A stretch of DNA of 64,000 bases from Arion vulgaris. Lineage: Eukaryota; Mollusca; Gastropoda; Stylommatophora; Arionidae. How positions within the stretch are numbered: position 1 is the stretch's first letter; each line of letters begins with the position of its first letter. The notes beneath the pieces are model-generated. The model was not told the origin of the DNA, ran no database searches, and worked only from the letters and a program-made list of their open reading frames with translations. The stretch covers positions 58,547,152-58,611,151 of the forward strand of contig CM036755.1 in the NCBI GenBank assembly GCA_020796225.1, read 5' to 3'. Below, one piece after another: positions 43,670-53,739 of the stretch. Both the position numbers and the translations under genes were made by a program.

Positions 43670-43995
43670 TATGTCTATCTATTGTCTATTCCCAGGTGGA
43701 AGATGTAGTTGGCTGTCCACTCTTGCCGTTAAGCGTAGGGATGAGAGCTTTAATTTGCGTTCTATACCTGTCGATATGTACATAATGTTGTTTTCACTGG
43801 AAACTTTAATTAAATGCATACTAGAAATTGGTTAAGCCATGAAGCATCAATGACAGATATGTTAAGAATGTTTTATTTGGGCAATTATATGCAATTAATG
43901 AGCTTTTCATCATAACAGAAGTTGCTTGATGGTTGTGTAATTTCCAAAAGAGAACTATTTGCATTCTTGTTGTATGTGCCAAGCAATAGATTCCT
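43670..43995. other. Unassigned stretch
   Basis: No family recognised. Confidence 0.35.
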
Positions 43996-43999
43996 CCGT

Positions 44000-44255
44000 T
44001 TGATACCGAGACCTCCAAGGGAAGCAAAGAATAGTACCACTGTCCCATACAAGGCATGTCGTCAGAGGAGACTGATGTAGGACCTAGAGAAGGTACCCTA
44101 GTAAATAAAAAGCGTCTCAGAAATCGGATATGCTGCATAACTTGTAGGCGCATAACTGGCAAAACTTTCAATCTCTCTTCGGCTCAGAGCACATACAAAT
44201 CACACAGTGTGGTTTACAAGTGGTCGACATGGAGCTTTCGAAGAAGAAGCAATAG
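44000..44255 (+). mobile_element. SINE-c copy
   Basis: 'gcaaagaatagtaccactgt', 'catgtcgtcagaggagactg', 'gtaaataaaaagcgtctcag', 'cttgtaggcgcataactggc', 'gtggtcgacatggagctttc' and tail 'gaagaagaagc'. Its head is short. Confidence 0.88.
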
Positions 44256-44394
44256 ATTGTTCACTTTATACTTCAAATTGATGAATCTATGGCCGAGATT
44301 TCTGATGAGGTAGGTTTTCCGAGCTGATTGTCCAGTCCTAGAAGATTGTTAGATTTGACGAGGTGAAGAATTGCAAGTTCACAGACGAGCAGTC

Positions 44395-44645
44395 TAAAGC
44401 GTCTAAAGCCGAAACTTTGATTTTGTTGAACCGGGATTTACTGCATGTGACTCAGTCCCTTTCCGCAGAATGGACACGCCATATACCAATAGTATTGCTC
44501 AAAGCAGGAACTCCGCAGCTCCAGCAATAATCCTAGAGGACTCTGGAAAAAAAACACTCGGAAACAGATTGATACGGTGCAGATTCGAGCACACGATCTA
44601 TGGAACACAAGGCAAAGACTTACCCACTTAGCCACATAGACCGTC
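44395..44645 (-). mobile_element. SINE-d copy, diverged
   Basis: The head complement at 44620-44645 gives 'atgtggctaagtgggtaagt'; B box degraded ('gctcgaatctg'). Body 'gaaccgggatttactgcatg' and 'tgactcagtccctttccgca' parallels 42.1 kb. Confidence 0.82.
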
Positions 44646-44814
44646 AAGTACCAGCAGTATTCTATTCTACAATGTTATATGTTATGTGACTTTGTAACTA
44701 TCTCGAAGACATGCAGCAGGAAAAGATAATTTGTTGTATCTTAACTCTAAATAGACCAGGCATGGATCTCCAGCTTGTTTCATCACAGTGATGATTATGT
44801 TGATTCTTGCTTCG

Positions 44815-45150
44815 TTAGGGGTGGGGGATCTATGTGACTAAGCCTTCCCTTGCGTTCGGAAGGTCGGGGGTTCGATTCCCTAAAAGAACCATTGGCAGTT
44901 CAATATCGAGAAGAGCAGGCTGGAAACACGCTGCGTAGACAAAATTCATTATAAAAGATAACAAATAATATTTCTACCAAAATATCTTCACCATCTTCAA
45001 AATTACATCGGGGGCCCAGGCCGATGCTACGGAGTTCGTACGCTACAGCAGAGATCTTTCTGTGTAAGAAAGAGATGGAAGCACACATGGCTACTCATTG
45101 AAGTGCAATGATGATGGTCCTATCATTCAATCAATCATTCAATCATAAGA
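44815..45150 (+). mobile_element. Chimeric SINE: new tRNA head on SINE-b body
   Basis: From 'ggcagttcaatatcgagaag' onward (44893) this follows SINE-b: 'gagcaggctggaaacacgct', 'ccaaaatatcttcaccatct', 'tgctacggagttcgtacgct', 'gtgcaatgatgatggtccta', TCAA-rich tail. The head is different: 'tctatgtgactaagccttcc' with a perfect B box 'ggttcgattcc' (44869-44879), unlike the 25.4 kb copy. It therefore represents a head swap within the family or a separate subfamily. Confidence 0.85.
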
Positions 45151-45179
45151 CGTGACAGGAACAGTGGCAACGACATTCA

Positions 45180-46560
45180 TATCTATAAAGTTTGGGGTCA
45201 AATGCGCAAGGAAGCAGCGCGCCGCCAGAATTAGAGAGTTGACACTAATCCCCTGCTCTCACCTCCACGTGGTGACCCTGGTAACAGACGGTGGTTCCGG
45301 TCTGGCCGAGAGGGCAGGTGCTGTGGGAGAGCTGCTCTGGGGCAAGTAGAGATGAAAAGGTAGTCATGCTTGATGGGATCCGCCCGCAACAGAGACGAGC
45401 GACCTCCCAGAGTGACTATTAACGCTCGCCTCTCCCGGTCGAAGGGAAAAGCAAGAACGGCACAAGTGGAACTCGCGGGCGGAGCTCGGAGCCCACACAT
45501 TCTCTCTCTTGTTGCATGTTTCTTGAGCCGATGAAAATGCCTGGTGATGAGTTGGACAGCGCGTTGGTCCACATGGATCAAGGGTTCGAATCGGAACCAT
45601 CGAAGGGAGGTTGACTCGCGTGTGGCGAAATTCGGAGCCCATGCACACTCTCTTTAGCTACCACTCTAGAGCCGATGAGTGTGCTGTGTCCCGAGTTGGA
45701 CCGCAAGCTGGGTCACATATGTCAAAGCACTGGCCCCCATCACAGACATTGGGGCACGACTCAAAGCCATCGAAGAGACGTTGACCCACGTGGGGCGAAA
45801 TTCGAGCCCAAGCATGCTCTTCTTGCGTACTCTCTTGAGTTGATGAGTGTGCTGGTGATGAGTTGAGTTGCACGTGGGCAACATGGGGCAAACTAGGTTT
45901 TGCCCACTTGAAGTCGGACAGCCCAGTAGGAATTGACGGAAATGGTGAGGTAGACACCAGGGCAGAGTGAGCGCGCATATGGACGTGCAAGAGTATCACC
46001 ACATGTGGCGAAGAATGTGAGCACGGAAAAAGACGATGGTGACAGGGCATCAAGGCAGGGCTAGCACGCACGCTGGCAAAGTCATAGTAGGCCTCATCGA
46101 GGGGCAGGCCGGCACGGCAAGAGGGTGTGTGTCCCACCCACATGAGTAGAACTGGAAAGCCCAGCAGAGGCAAAATCAGTGTAAGCGCGGCAGCGGCAGG
46201 CAGGGTGTGCGTCCCACCCACATACATAGAACAACTGGAAAGACAGCAGAGGTAAGGCCAGTGCGCGTTTCCGCTCGCAGGGAACTACTGCTGACTTGTA
46301 GTCGATTGGGGACAATCAAAGTCTAGCGGAGCAAACCGCAAACATACCTGAACGAGCGGCAAACCAAGGTGTTCATTAAAACGACCGGTTTTGCTGGGCA
46401 GATGGCGTTCATAAGCCCGGGAGGGCAGACCGTCTAAGGGTCGCTGCCCTGAAAGAAAATAGCAACTCACTGCCTTGTGGGTTACGGTTGGGGACAGTCA
46501 AAGGCTAGCGGAGAGCGAACCACACACAATAGCTGGCTGAAATCGAACACCCCACCGAAG
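45180..46560. repeat. GC-rich island with diverged ~150-bp repeats, unknown origin
   Basis: Base composition shifts abruptly to GC-rich for about 1.4 kb. At least three diverged units carry 'agccgatga..gtgctg..gagttgga' (45524, 45671, 45837), and one has a tRNA-like 'cgcgttggtccacatgg' + 'gggttcgaatcgg' (45560-45592). Further right, 'gtcccacccacat..tagaac..ctggaaag' occurs twice (46130, 46213) and 'tggggacaatcaaagtctagcggag' / 'tggggacagtcaaaggctagcggag' twice (46308, 46491; shown over two short words each). A 189-codon open frame (45658-46227, -) has no recognisable domain. I do not know what this element is. Confidence 0.6.
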
Positions 46561-46830
46561 GATGCTCAAATAGGTGCTGAAGGTTGGTGCACGTACATTA
46601 CGTTCTGATGTCTGGCAGTTTATACATCACAATAAAAATGATAAAAACTAGCCTAGAACGATCGAAAGAAGAAGACTATCTATTAAGTTTAACATAAAGG
46701 AAGATAACCAAGTAATAACCTTATCATTTATTTACATATACCGAATTGCTTCCCATTTTAACTAGATTGGAATTGCGCTTCCAAGAAAAGACAATTTCTC
46801 TCTACACTTAGCTCAAATTAAATTTAGATC

Positions 46831-47496
46831 ACAAACCCATGAAGACAACATGCACTACATATTGTTAATTTGTCAAACAGAAACATCCCAAAACTGAACG
46901 TTGAGACAAACCCATTAAGACAACATGCACTACAAATTGTTAACTTGTCAACAGAAACATCTAAAAACTGAACGTTGAGACAAACCCATGAAGACAACAT
47001 GCACCACACAGTGTTAACTTGTCAACAGAAACATCCCAAACTGAACGTTGAGACAAACCCATGAAGACAACATGCACTACACATTGTTAACTTGTCAACA
47101 GAAACATCACAAACTGAACGTTGAGACAAACCCATGAAGACAACATGCACTACAAATTGTTAACTTGTCAACAGACACATCCTAAACTGAACGTTGAGAC
47201 AAACCCATGAAGACAACATGCGCTACATATTGTTAACTTGTCAACAGAAACATCCTAAACTGAACGTTGAGACAAACCCATGAAGACAACATGCGCTACA
47301 CATTGTTAACTTGTCAACAGAAACATCCCAAACTGGACGTTGAGACAAACCGATGAAGACAACATGCGCTACACATTGCTAACTTGTCAACAGAAACATC
47401 CCAAAACTGAACGTTGAGGCAAACCCATGAAGACAACATGCACTACACATTGTTAATTTGTCAAACAGAAACATCCTAAACTGATTGTTGAGACAA
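46831..47496. repeat. 73-75 bp tandem repeat, about 9 copies
   Basis: Unit 'acaaacccatgaagacaaca' ... 'gttaacttgtcaacagaaac' ... 'aactgaacgttgag'. Starts at 46831, 46906, 46980 and 47053. Confidence 0.94.
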
Positions 47497-47576
47497 ATCA
47501 ACAAGCGATCATTTATTTCACTAGCCTCCTCAAATCATTCTTTTATGTAAGTTCAATTATTGTAAACATACGTATT

Positions 47577-48160
47577 AGCGTCTGTAGCTTAAGCGGTAGT
47601 GAGCTCGGTCACAACCCAAGCGTACCTGGTTCAAACTCCGTGGCAGGCAAATTTGGAAGCACATTTGTTCCCTTGAATTTTAATAATAATAATAATAATA
47701 ATTCCTCTCGTACCGCTATACGTTACATAGGGCCTGCAAGTAATTTCTCCATACCGCTCTATCCTGGGCAACGCGCTCAATCTCCTCCATGGAACTGAGA
47801 CCGATATTTCCTGCCTCTCTCAGCAAAGTTCGCTTCAGGGTCTCCTTAGGTCGACCTCACTTTCGTGAACCCTTTGCATCCCACTTCAATGCCTGCTTTG
47901 ATATTCGTTGATCATTTCTCCTCAAGGAGTGTCCAACATATCTCCATCTTCTCTTTCTTATAACAGTTGTCACTAGTGGTTGACCAGACATGTCTCTGAT
48001 TTCATCACTTTTACGAACTATTAAAAATAAAGCGATCTTTAAGCAATGGTAAAGTAGTGAACGTATAATTGGTGCTTAGAAAATCGATGACTCGTTTACT
48101 ATTGTTGATGCCTAAGTCCTGTAAATGATATGCCACAATTTTCATTTAGAAATATACTTG
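47577..48160 (+). mobile_element. SINE-e interrupted by a LINE-b end
   Basis: Head 'gcgtctgtagcttaagcggt', B box 'ggttcaaactcc' (about 47627), then interrupted at about 47682. It resumes near 48012 with 'aaagtagtgaacgtataatt' , 'gcttagaaaatcgatgactc' and the terminal 'tgatatgccacaattttcat'. Confidence 0.85.
47682..48010 (-). pseudogene. LINE-b 3' end nested in SINE-e
   Basis: The (ATT)n tail appears as 'aataataataataataatt', then 'cctctcgtaccgctatacgt'. Translating leftwards from 48010: 'SDEIRDMSGQPLVTTVIRKR', 'RWRYVGHSLRRNDQRISKQA', 'LKWDAKGSRK', then 'RPKETLRRTLLREAGNIGLS', 'SMEEIERVAQDRAV'. It is the C-terminus of the RTE-type ORF, with one frame break near the 'SRK'. A 5'-truncated insertion of about 330 bp. 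Confidence 0.88.
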
Positions 48161-48352
48161 AATTCTCCTAAAGGAGATAATTATTATTTGTGTGTGTGTT
48201 TGTTGGCGTACACACTCTGATATAACCCATACAAGGTTGTTTTTTTAGGCTGAAAAGCCGTGCCTCAGCTTAAAGAGGTTTGAGTCCAACATATAATAAA
48301 TAAACAAATTATTGTAGAATAGTCAAATCTAAATGTAACCAAGTAATGAATT

Positions 48353-48776
48353 TCTTTTAGTAGCATGAAGAATATTGCAGAAAACAGTGTTAGACTTGTA
48401 TTTTTCTTTTAGTAGCACGAAGAATATTGAAGAAAACAGTGTTAGACTTGTATTTTTCTTTTATTAGAATGATGAATATTGCAGAAAACAGTGTTAGACT
48501 TGTATTTTTCTTTTAGTAGCACGAAGAATATTGAAGAAAACAGTGTTAGACTTGTATTTTTCTTTTATTAGAATGATGAATATTGCAGAAAACAGTGTTA
48601 GACTTGTATTTTACTTTTAGTAGCATGAAGAATATTGCAGAAAACAGTTTTAGACTTGTATTTTACTTTTAGTAGCACGAAGAATATTGCAGAAAACAGT
48701 GTTAGACTTGTATTTTACTTTTAGTAGCACCAAAAATATTGCAGAAAACAGTGTTAGACTTGTATTTTTCTTTTAG
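48353..48776. repeat. 52-bp minisatellite, left half
   Basis: 'tagcatgaagaatattgcag' + 'aaaacagtgttagacttgta' + 'tttttctttt ag'; about 8 copies with alternating 'cagaaaac' and 'aagaaaac' units. It is split from the right half by LINE-a. Confidence 0.94.
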
Positions 48777-49377
48777 TTAGTTAGTTAGTTAGTCTTTCCT
48801 CTTGGGCCTGTGGGCGGCGCATAGGGCAGAGGTCATAGTTCTCCATGTCTCGCGGTTCGTTGCTATCTGTTTTAGGTCTTTAATGTTTACTAGGCCCATC
48901 GTTGAGCCTTCTCTGGTGATGGTTCTACGCAGAGTCTCTCTTGGTCTTCCTCGTTTTCTTTTTCCCTCTGGTGTCCATATGAGGGATTGGTAAAGGAGTC
49001 TTCTCTCATCCATTCTAAGTGGGTGGCCGATGTAGTTCCAGCGGCGCTATCTTATAAAATTTGATACATTTTCTTGCTTGGTCTCTTATCTTATTTGTGT
49101 ATTGGGTCTGAAATCTGACCATTTGAGGTTCAATATTCTTCTAAGACATTTATTCTCAAAGTTAACTAATTTTCTTTCTAGAGCTTTTGTTGCTTTCCAA
49201 CTCTCGCATCCATAAGTTAATACTGGAATCACACAAGAGTTAAAGATCTTTAATTTTAAGTGCTTGCTGAGTGAATTGGACTTCCATATATTTGACAATT
49301 TGTTAAAAGCACTTGATGCCAATGCGATTCTGTGTGGAATTTCTGGCGCTGTATCCCCGTAGATGTCATCATACTCC

Positions 49378-49990
49378 CTAGGTATGTAAAACTTTTGACT
49401 TTTTCAAGAGTGTAGTTTTTAGTTGAATATTTTCTGGACTGCTGGTAAGGTCAACAATTTTTGTTTTTGTGGTGTTTATTTGGAGACCAATTTGTCCTGA
49501 GATATTTTGGAGAAGGTTTGTTTTCATTTGAATATCTTGATGTGATGAACTCAAAAGGGCTATATCGTCGGCAAAATCAAGGTCTTCTAAAATTGTATCC
49601 ACCCACTTGATGCCCATATTTGCGTTATTGGTGCATTTTCGCATGACCCAGTCAATTGCTATTCCAAAGAGCATTGGCGATAAGACGCAGCCTTGTTTCA
49701 CTCCTGTTTCCACTGGGAACCAGTCAGAGTTACCGAAATCTGTTCTTACACCGCAGCGCGATTCACTGTAGAAGGATTGTATGATGTTGATGAATTTAGC
49801 AGGGAAACCATAGTTTTTGAGTAGTTTCCAAAGCGTAGGACGGTGAATACTGTCAAACGCTTTCTGAAAATCAACAAAGTTGATGATTAAATTCGATTGA
49901 AATTCTACGAACTCTTCAATGATTACTCTTAGTGTGAAGATGTGATCTATGCATGCTCGTTTTGGTCTAAACCCTGCTTGTTCTTCTCTT
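49378..49990 (-). pseudogene. LINE-a RT palm segment
   Basis: Open from about 49990 to 49378: 'REEQAGFRPKRACIDHIFTL', 'INFVDFQKAFDSIHRPTLWK', 'LLKNYGFPAKFINIIQSFYS', 'GVKQGCVLSPMLFGIAIDWV', 'LEDLDFADDIALLSSSHQDI'. It holds motifs 1 to C with all three catalytic aspartates, so this domain could once have been active. It begins after a one-base frame change near 'gaaaagtctatag' and ends in a frameshift before 'FTYLGSMMTSTG'. Confidence 0.92.
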
Positions 49991-50011
49991 AGCCTTTCAT
50001 CTATAGACTTT

Positions 50012-50845
50012 TCAGTCTCTCGAGTAACATGCTACAAAAAAGTGTTCCTGGCACTGACAGTAGGGTGATCCCACGCCAGTTATTACAATCAGACAAATCT
50101 CCTTTTTAGGTAATTTGAAAATAATACCATCTTTCCACTGTTGTGGTGGGGATTCATTTTGCCAGATTTCATTTATCAGTTGGAGTATATGTTGTAAGTT
50201 GTTATCATCTGCTGCTTTGAGCATTTCTCCAGAGATGTTATCATCACCAACCGCTTTGTTGTTTCTCAATTTTTTAATAGCAGATTTCAACTCCTCCAGT
50301 GTGAATGGCTCGCAGGAAGCTTCTAGTGTGGGCATGGTGATTTCTTCCTCTAGGTTGGGAACAATCTCTGGTTGCGGTCTATTTAGTATTTCTTTAAAAT
50401 GTTCTGCCCATCGTTGTTTTTGTTGTTCTTCTGACAGCAGTATCCTACCTTGATTGTCTTTGATGGGTTTATTTGGTGTAGGAGTATGTTTGCATAGTTG
50501 CTTCATAATGTGGAATAAGGTCTTGTTGTTCCCAGTTTTTGCAGCTGTTTCCGCATCGGTGGCTAGATTGTGAATAAAGTTTTGTTTATCTTTTCGTGTT
50601 CTTGACTTCACCTCTTTATCTAACATGGTGTATTTTTGTTTCTTGGTATCGTATGCAAGCTTGTCTTTCGCTTGGATAGAAGAGTTAGTTTTGCTTGTTT
50701 CCTTTCTTGAATTTTTGTCCAGGTGTTTTCGCTTAGCCACTTTTTCTTCTGTCTTTGGACATACCCTACTGTGTTTTTTTTCAGCATTTATCAGCGTGTT
50801 TTTGAGAAAGTCCCAATTTTCTTCTATGTTGTTCTTTGTGTTCAC
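50012..50845 (-). pseudogene. LINE-a longest intact ORF segment (linker to RT start)
   Basis: A 277-codon open stretch from the linker after the endonuclease into the RT fingers. It includes a charged linker ('KTEEKVAKRKHLDKNSRKE'), then 'LCKHTPTPNKPIKDNQGRIL', 'LSEEQQKQRWAEHFKEILNR', 'LEELKSAIKKLRNNKAVGDD', 'NISGEMLKAADDN' and 'QWKDGIIFKLPKKEICLIVI'. 'AI..L.NNKA.G.D.I..E..K' is the conserved LINE RT entry motif. The frame is lost near 50080, where 'DCNNWRGITLLSVPGTLF' continues in another frame. It is the best-preserved part of the element. Confidence 0.9.
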
Positions 50846-51860
50846 ATTTACCGTTTTGTTTTCTTTGTTCGTGTAGGTATTTCGTACCTCTGTGTTAAAT
50901 GGGAGTTGTTGTTCTTTTACCAGTAGGGACTGTGAGTTTATTTTCTTGCTTCTAGGTGGTTTATATAGTGACTTGAGTTTTATTTTTATTTTGACAATGC
51001 AGAGATTGTGATCGCTGCCAACATCTGCTCCTCTGTAGGCTCGGGCATCTTGTATTGATGAACGGAATTTGGTATTAATGCAAAAATGGTCAATCTGGTT
51101 TTTTTGTGATGTTATCAGGCGAGTTCCACGTAATTTTATGAATGTTTTTGTGTGGAAACAAGGAGTTTGCTATTACCAGATTTGCTATTCCACAAAATTC
51201 TGTTAGTCTCTCTCCGTTTTGATTTAAGTCTCCTAGTCCATGTTTTCCCATATATTTTTCTATACCCTTGTTTTCTGACCCTATTTTGGCGTTAAAATCA
51301 CCCATCACAACAGTAATGTCGTGTTTAGGTATTTTGTTGATGGTACCGATTAGTAAATTATAAAAGTGTCTTTGTTGTCGTCTGAATCGTCGTTTGTAGG
51401 TGCGTAGCACTGTATGATTGTTAATTTGAACAATTTTGTTTGGTAGCGCCCTGATATAATTCTGTCATTGACTGGTTCCCAGCTAATTAGTGCTTTCTCC
51501 GAGTTGGGTGACATTATAATAGCAACTCCGTTTGAATGATGATCGTCAAGTCTCCCTGAATAAATTACGTGTTTTTGTTTGTTGAAACGTCTTACCTGAG
51601 CCAGTCCACCTACACTCACTGACCCCGAGTATATCCAGTTTGAAATTGCTCATAACACTACACACTTCGGCTGTTTTTCCCAACTGAAACATGGTTCTTA
51701 CATTCCAGTAACCAATTTTAGAGATGTCCTTAGAATTAAACAAATTTGAACGAATCATCGATTCATTTAGAGCCTAAACTCTGTTTCTCAAACAGTGGTG
51801 ATTTTTACGATAACGACTTGTCGGGCCGACGATCAACAGTTTGTGGGCCAAGCTAGAAGC

Positions 51861-52165
51861 TTTCTTTTAGTAGCATGAAGAATATTGCAGAAAACAGTGT
51901 TAGTATTTTACTTTTAGTAGCATGAAGAATATTGAAGAAAACAGTGTTAGACTTGTATTTTACTTTTAGTAGCATGAAGAATATTGCAGAAAACAGTGTT
52001 AGACTTGTATTTTTCTTTTAGTAGCATGAAGAATATTGAAGAAAACAGTGTTAGACTTGTATTTTACTTTTAGTAGCATGAAGAATATTGAAGAAAACAG
52101 TGTTAGACTTGTATTTTACTTTTAGTAGCACCAAGAATATTGGAAAAAACACTGTTAGACTCGTA
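51861..52165. repeat. 52-bp minisatellite, right half
   Basis: Same unit as 48353-48776, about 6 copies; the first has a small deletion ('gtgttagtattttac'). Together with the left half it was a single ~730-bp array before LINE-a inserted. Confidence 0.94.
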
Positions 52166-52394
52166 TTTTTTTTTCCACCGATGTCATGCAATGGGCGATG
52201 TGTTTAACATCACATTTATAACGTTTATAACTTCAGTCACATCGATCGTTCATAACTTCAGTATTATTTTGGTACTTAATGGATCTGTGAGCCTCCGCGT
52301 TCAGAAACAAAATCCAAACCAACACTACACAGCTATCAAGCTAAACTGTATCATAGGGGTTGAGGGTGGAGGGGGTAAAGCTCATGCATTCTGT
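52166..52394. other. Unassigned stretch
   Basis: No family recognised. Confidence 0.35.
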
Positions 52395-52690
52395 ATTTAA
52401 TTCAAACATCAGTATTGATTTTCATCAAGAAACAACAACTTAAATGGTTCAGCCACAAAAGCAGATTACCAACAGACAGTGGACCTCAATGATCAATGTT
52501 ACTCCACTATATATAGTAGATACTAAGCTAAAGGGCATCCATTTAAAAAGTAGACCTAAGAAATAACAGAGGCAGTAAAAAACACTATTTATGAATCTCA
52601 TACAAAAGCCATTCTAGAAATCTCTTCTTATCCTGACACTGTGAGGTAAAACCGGATTAGAAAAAAGACCTCAAATTTCAAAATAAATGA
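52395..52690 (+). pseudogene. LINE-c 3' end, heavily decayed
   Basis: 'aaatggttcagccacaaaag' + 'cagattaccaacagacagtg' corresponds to the conserved 'IKWFGH..RLPTDSAPQ' stretch of LINE-c. Downstream, 'cttcttatcctgacactgtg' and 'aaaaccggattagaaaaaa' match the 3' UTR. Stops and shifts throughout. Confidence 0.75.
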
Positions 52691-52824
52691 GGTCATGACA
52701 CTAAGGTCAAATTTAAACATGCTCAATAATAAAGATGGAGATTGCGTAGACGTAAGTTCCGTCATTCATTTAGTGTGCATGTCATGCTTCAATTGTTTCG
52801 ACAATTTTAATAGATAGTTAATAA

Positions 52825-53140
52825 TTCCTCTCGTACCATTATACGATACATAGGGCCTGCAAGCAATTTTTCCATACCGCTCTATCCTCGAAAGATCGTC
52901 CAATCTCCTCCATGGAACTGAGACCGATATTTCTTGCCTCTCTCAGCAAAGTTGAGAAGGGTCTCCTTAGGTCGTCTTCTCTTTCTTGAACCCTTTACAT
53001 CCCACTTAAATCCCTGCTTTGATATTCTTTGAGCATTTCTTCTCAAGGTGTGTCCAACATATCTCCATCTTCTCCTTCCTATAACAGTTGTTACTAGTGG
53101 CTGACCAGACATTTCTCTGATTTCATTACTACTGAATTCG
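52825..53140 (-). pseudogene. LINE-b 3' end
   Basis: 'aattcctctcgtaccattat' starts the 3' end. The ORF end reads 'MSGQPLVTTVIGRRRWRYVG', 'HTLRRNAQRISKQGFKWDVK', 'GSRKRRRPKETLLNFAERGK' with a frameshift in the last part. The bases just left of 52825 lack a clear ATT run. A 5'-truncated copy. Confidence 0.87.
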
Positions 53141-53535
53141 TTAATAGATAATTAATCATTGTAATAACAACATATTAAAGTAAGCAACATTCTTAACTTC
53201 TAATGTTGTCTCTTTGACCAGTTCCTATCACGAATAGCTGTTCACCTAACGCCTCGTGTAGGAGGGGAAAAATGTGTTTTCTTTTATCAGATTTCCTATT
53301 ACTTGGATGACAAGACAATCACAACATTGTAGTTGTTTTATATGCAGAAAATTTCTAAGTCAAGCTTGCTAAATGAATATTGTCGTATCCTCCAGTATAA
53401 CAATGCTGTTTTATAATAGTAAATTCATATTGATGTGGGCTGACCAATATGTTTCAATGTATCTCACACAAAAAAACAAGATGTATACCATACGACCATC
53501 ATCCCAACTTAGAGCTAGCAAATTTACAACAAATT
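53141..53535. other. Unassigned stretch
   Basis: No family recognised on either strand. Confidence 0.35.
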
Positions 53536-53537
53536 TT

Positions 53538-53710
53538 CGTCTTCTTTTTCTCCGACTGCCGTCTATGAATTCTGGTTTCAGCCATGATGCCTGATATGGT
53601 GCTTCTGACTGATTTTTGCGTAAAGGCTGCTTATACCATTAGACGGGTGTCCCCCGCCATGCAGGCGAACCTTTCACGACTTCAGAGGTACTTGAAGATT
53701 AGATCTGATC
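53538..53710 (-). mobile_element. SINE-f copy
   Basis: GAA-type tail region ('cgtcttctttttctccgact'), body 'gtgcttctgactgatttttg', head 'ccgccatgcaggcgaacctt'. Same order as 27.03-27.19 kb. Confidence 0.75.
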
Positions 53711-53739
53711 AAGTGTGATCTTTACAGTAAACATGTTGT

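Larger units (their letters stand above)
48777..51860 (-). mobile_element. LINE-a: full-length RTE-clade retrotransposon, frameshifted
   Basis: A 3,084-bp non-LTR retrotransposon on the minus strand. The endonuclease starts at 51758: 'IGYWNVRTMFQLGKTAEV', 'LGVSECRWTGSG', 'NGVAIIMSPNSEKAL', 'NDRIISGRYQTKLFKLTI', 'IQCYAPTND', 'MGDFNAKIG' (about 51300), 'KHGLGDLNQNGERLTEFC', as in RTE/BovB endonucleases. The linker at 50012-50845 is continuously open. RT follows: 'EEQAGFRPKRACIDHIF', motif A 'NFVDFQKAFDS' (about 49870), 'GVKQGCVLSPMLF', motif C 'LDFADDIALLSSS' (about 49573), thumb 'SNIWKSNSLSKHLKLKIF', 'VLTYGCESW', and the C-terminus 'RGRPRETLRRTITREGS', 'MTSALCAAHRPKRKD'. Catalytic RT aspartates are intact; a handful of frameshifts and at least one stop break it. 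The stop codon lies inside the (CTAA)n tail, so there is no 3' UTR. Flanked by 10-bp duplications 'tttcttttag' (48767-48776, 51861-51870). Confidence 0.95.

Noticed and set aside
45658..46227. 189-codon frame in the GC-rich island
   Set aside because: GC-rich DNA has few stops; the frame overlaps diverged repeats and has no recognisable domain.
50115..50926. Plus-strand open frames over LINE-a
   Set aside because: They are antisense to the RTE ORF, which has clear RT and endonuclease motifs.
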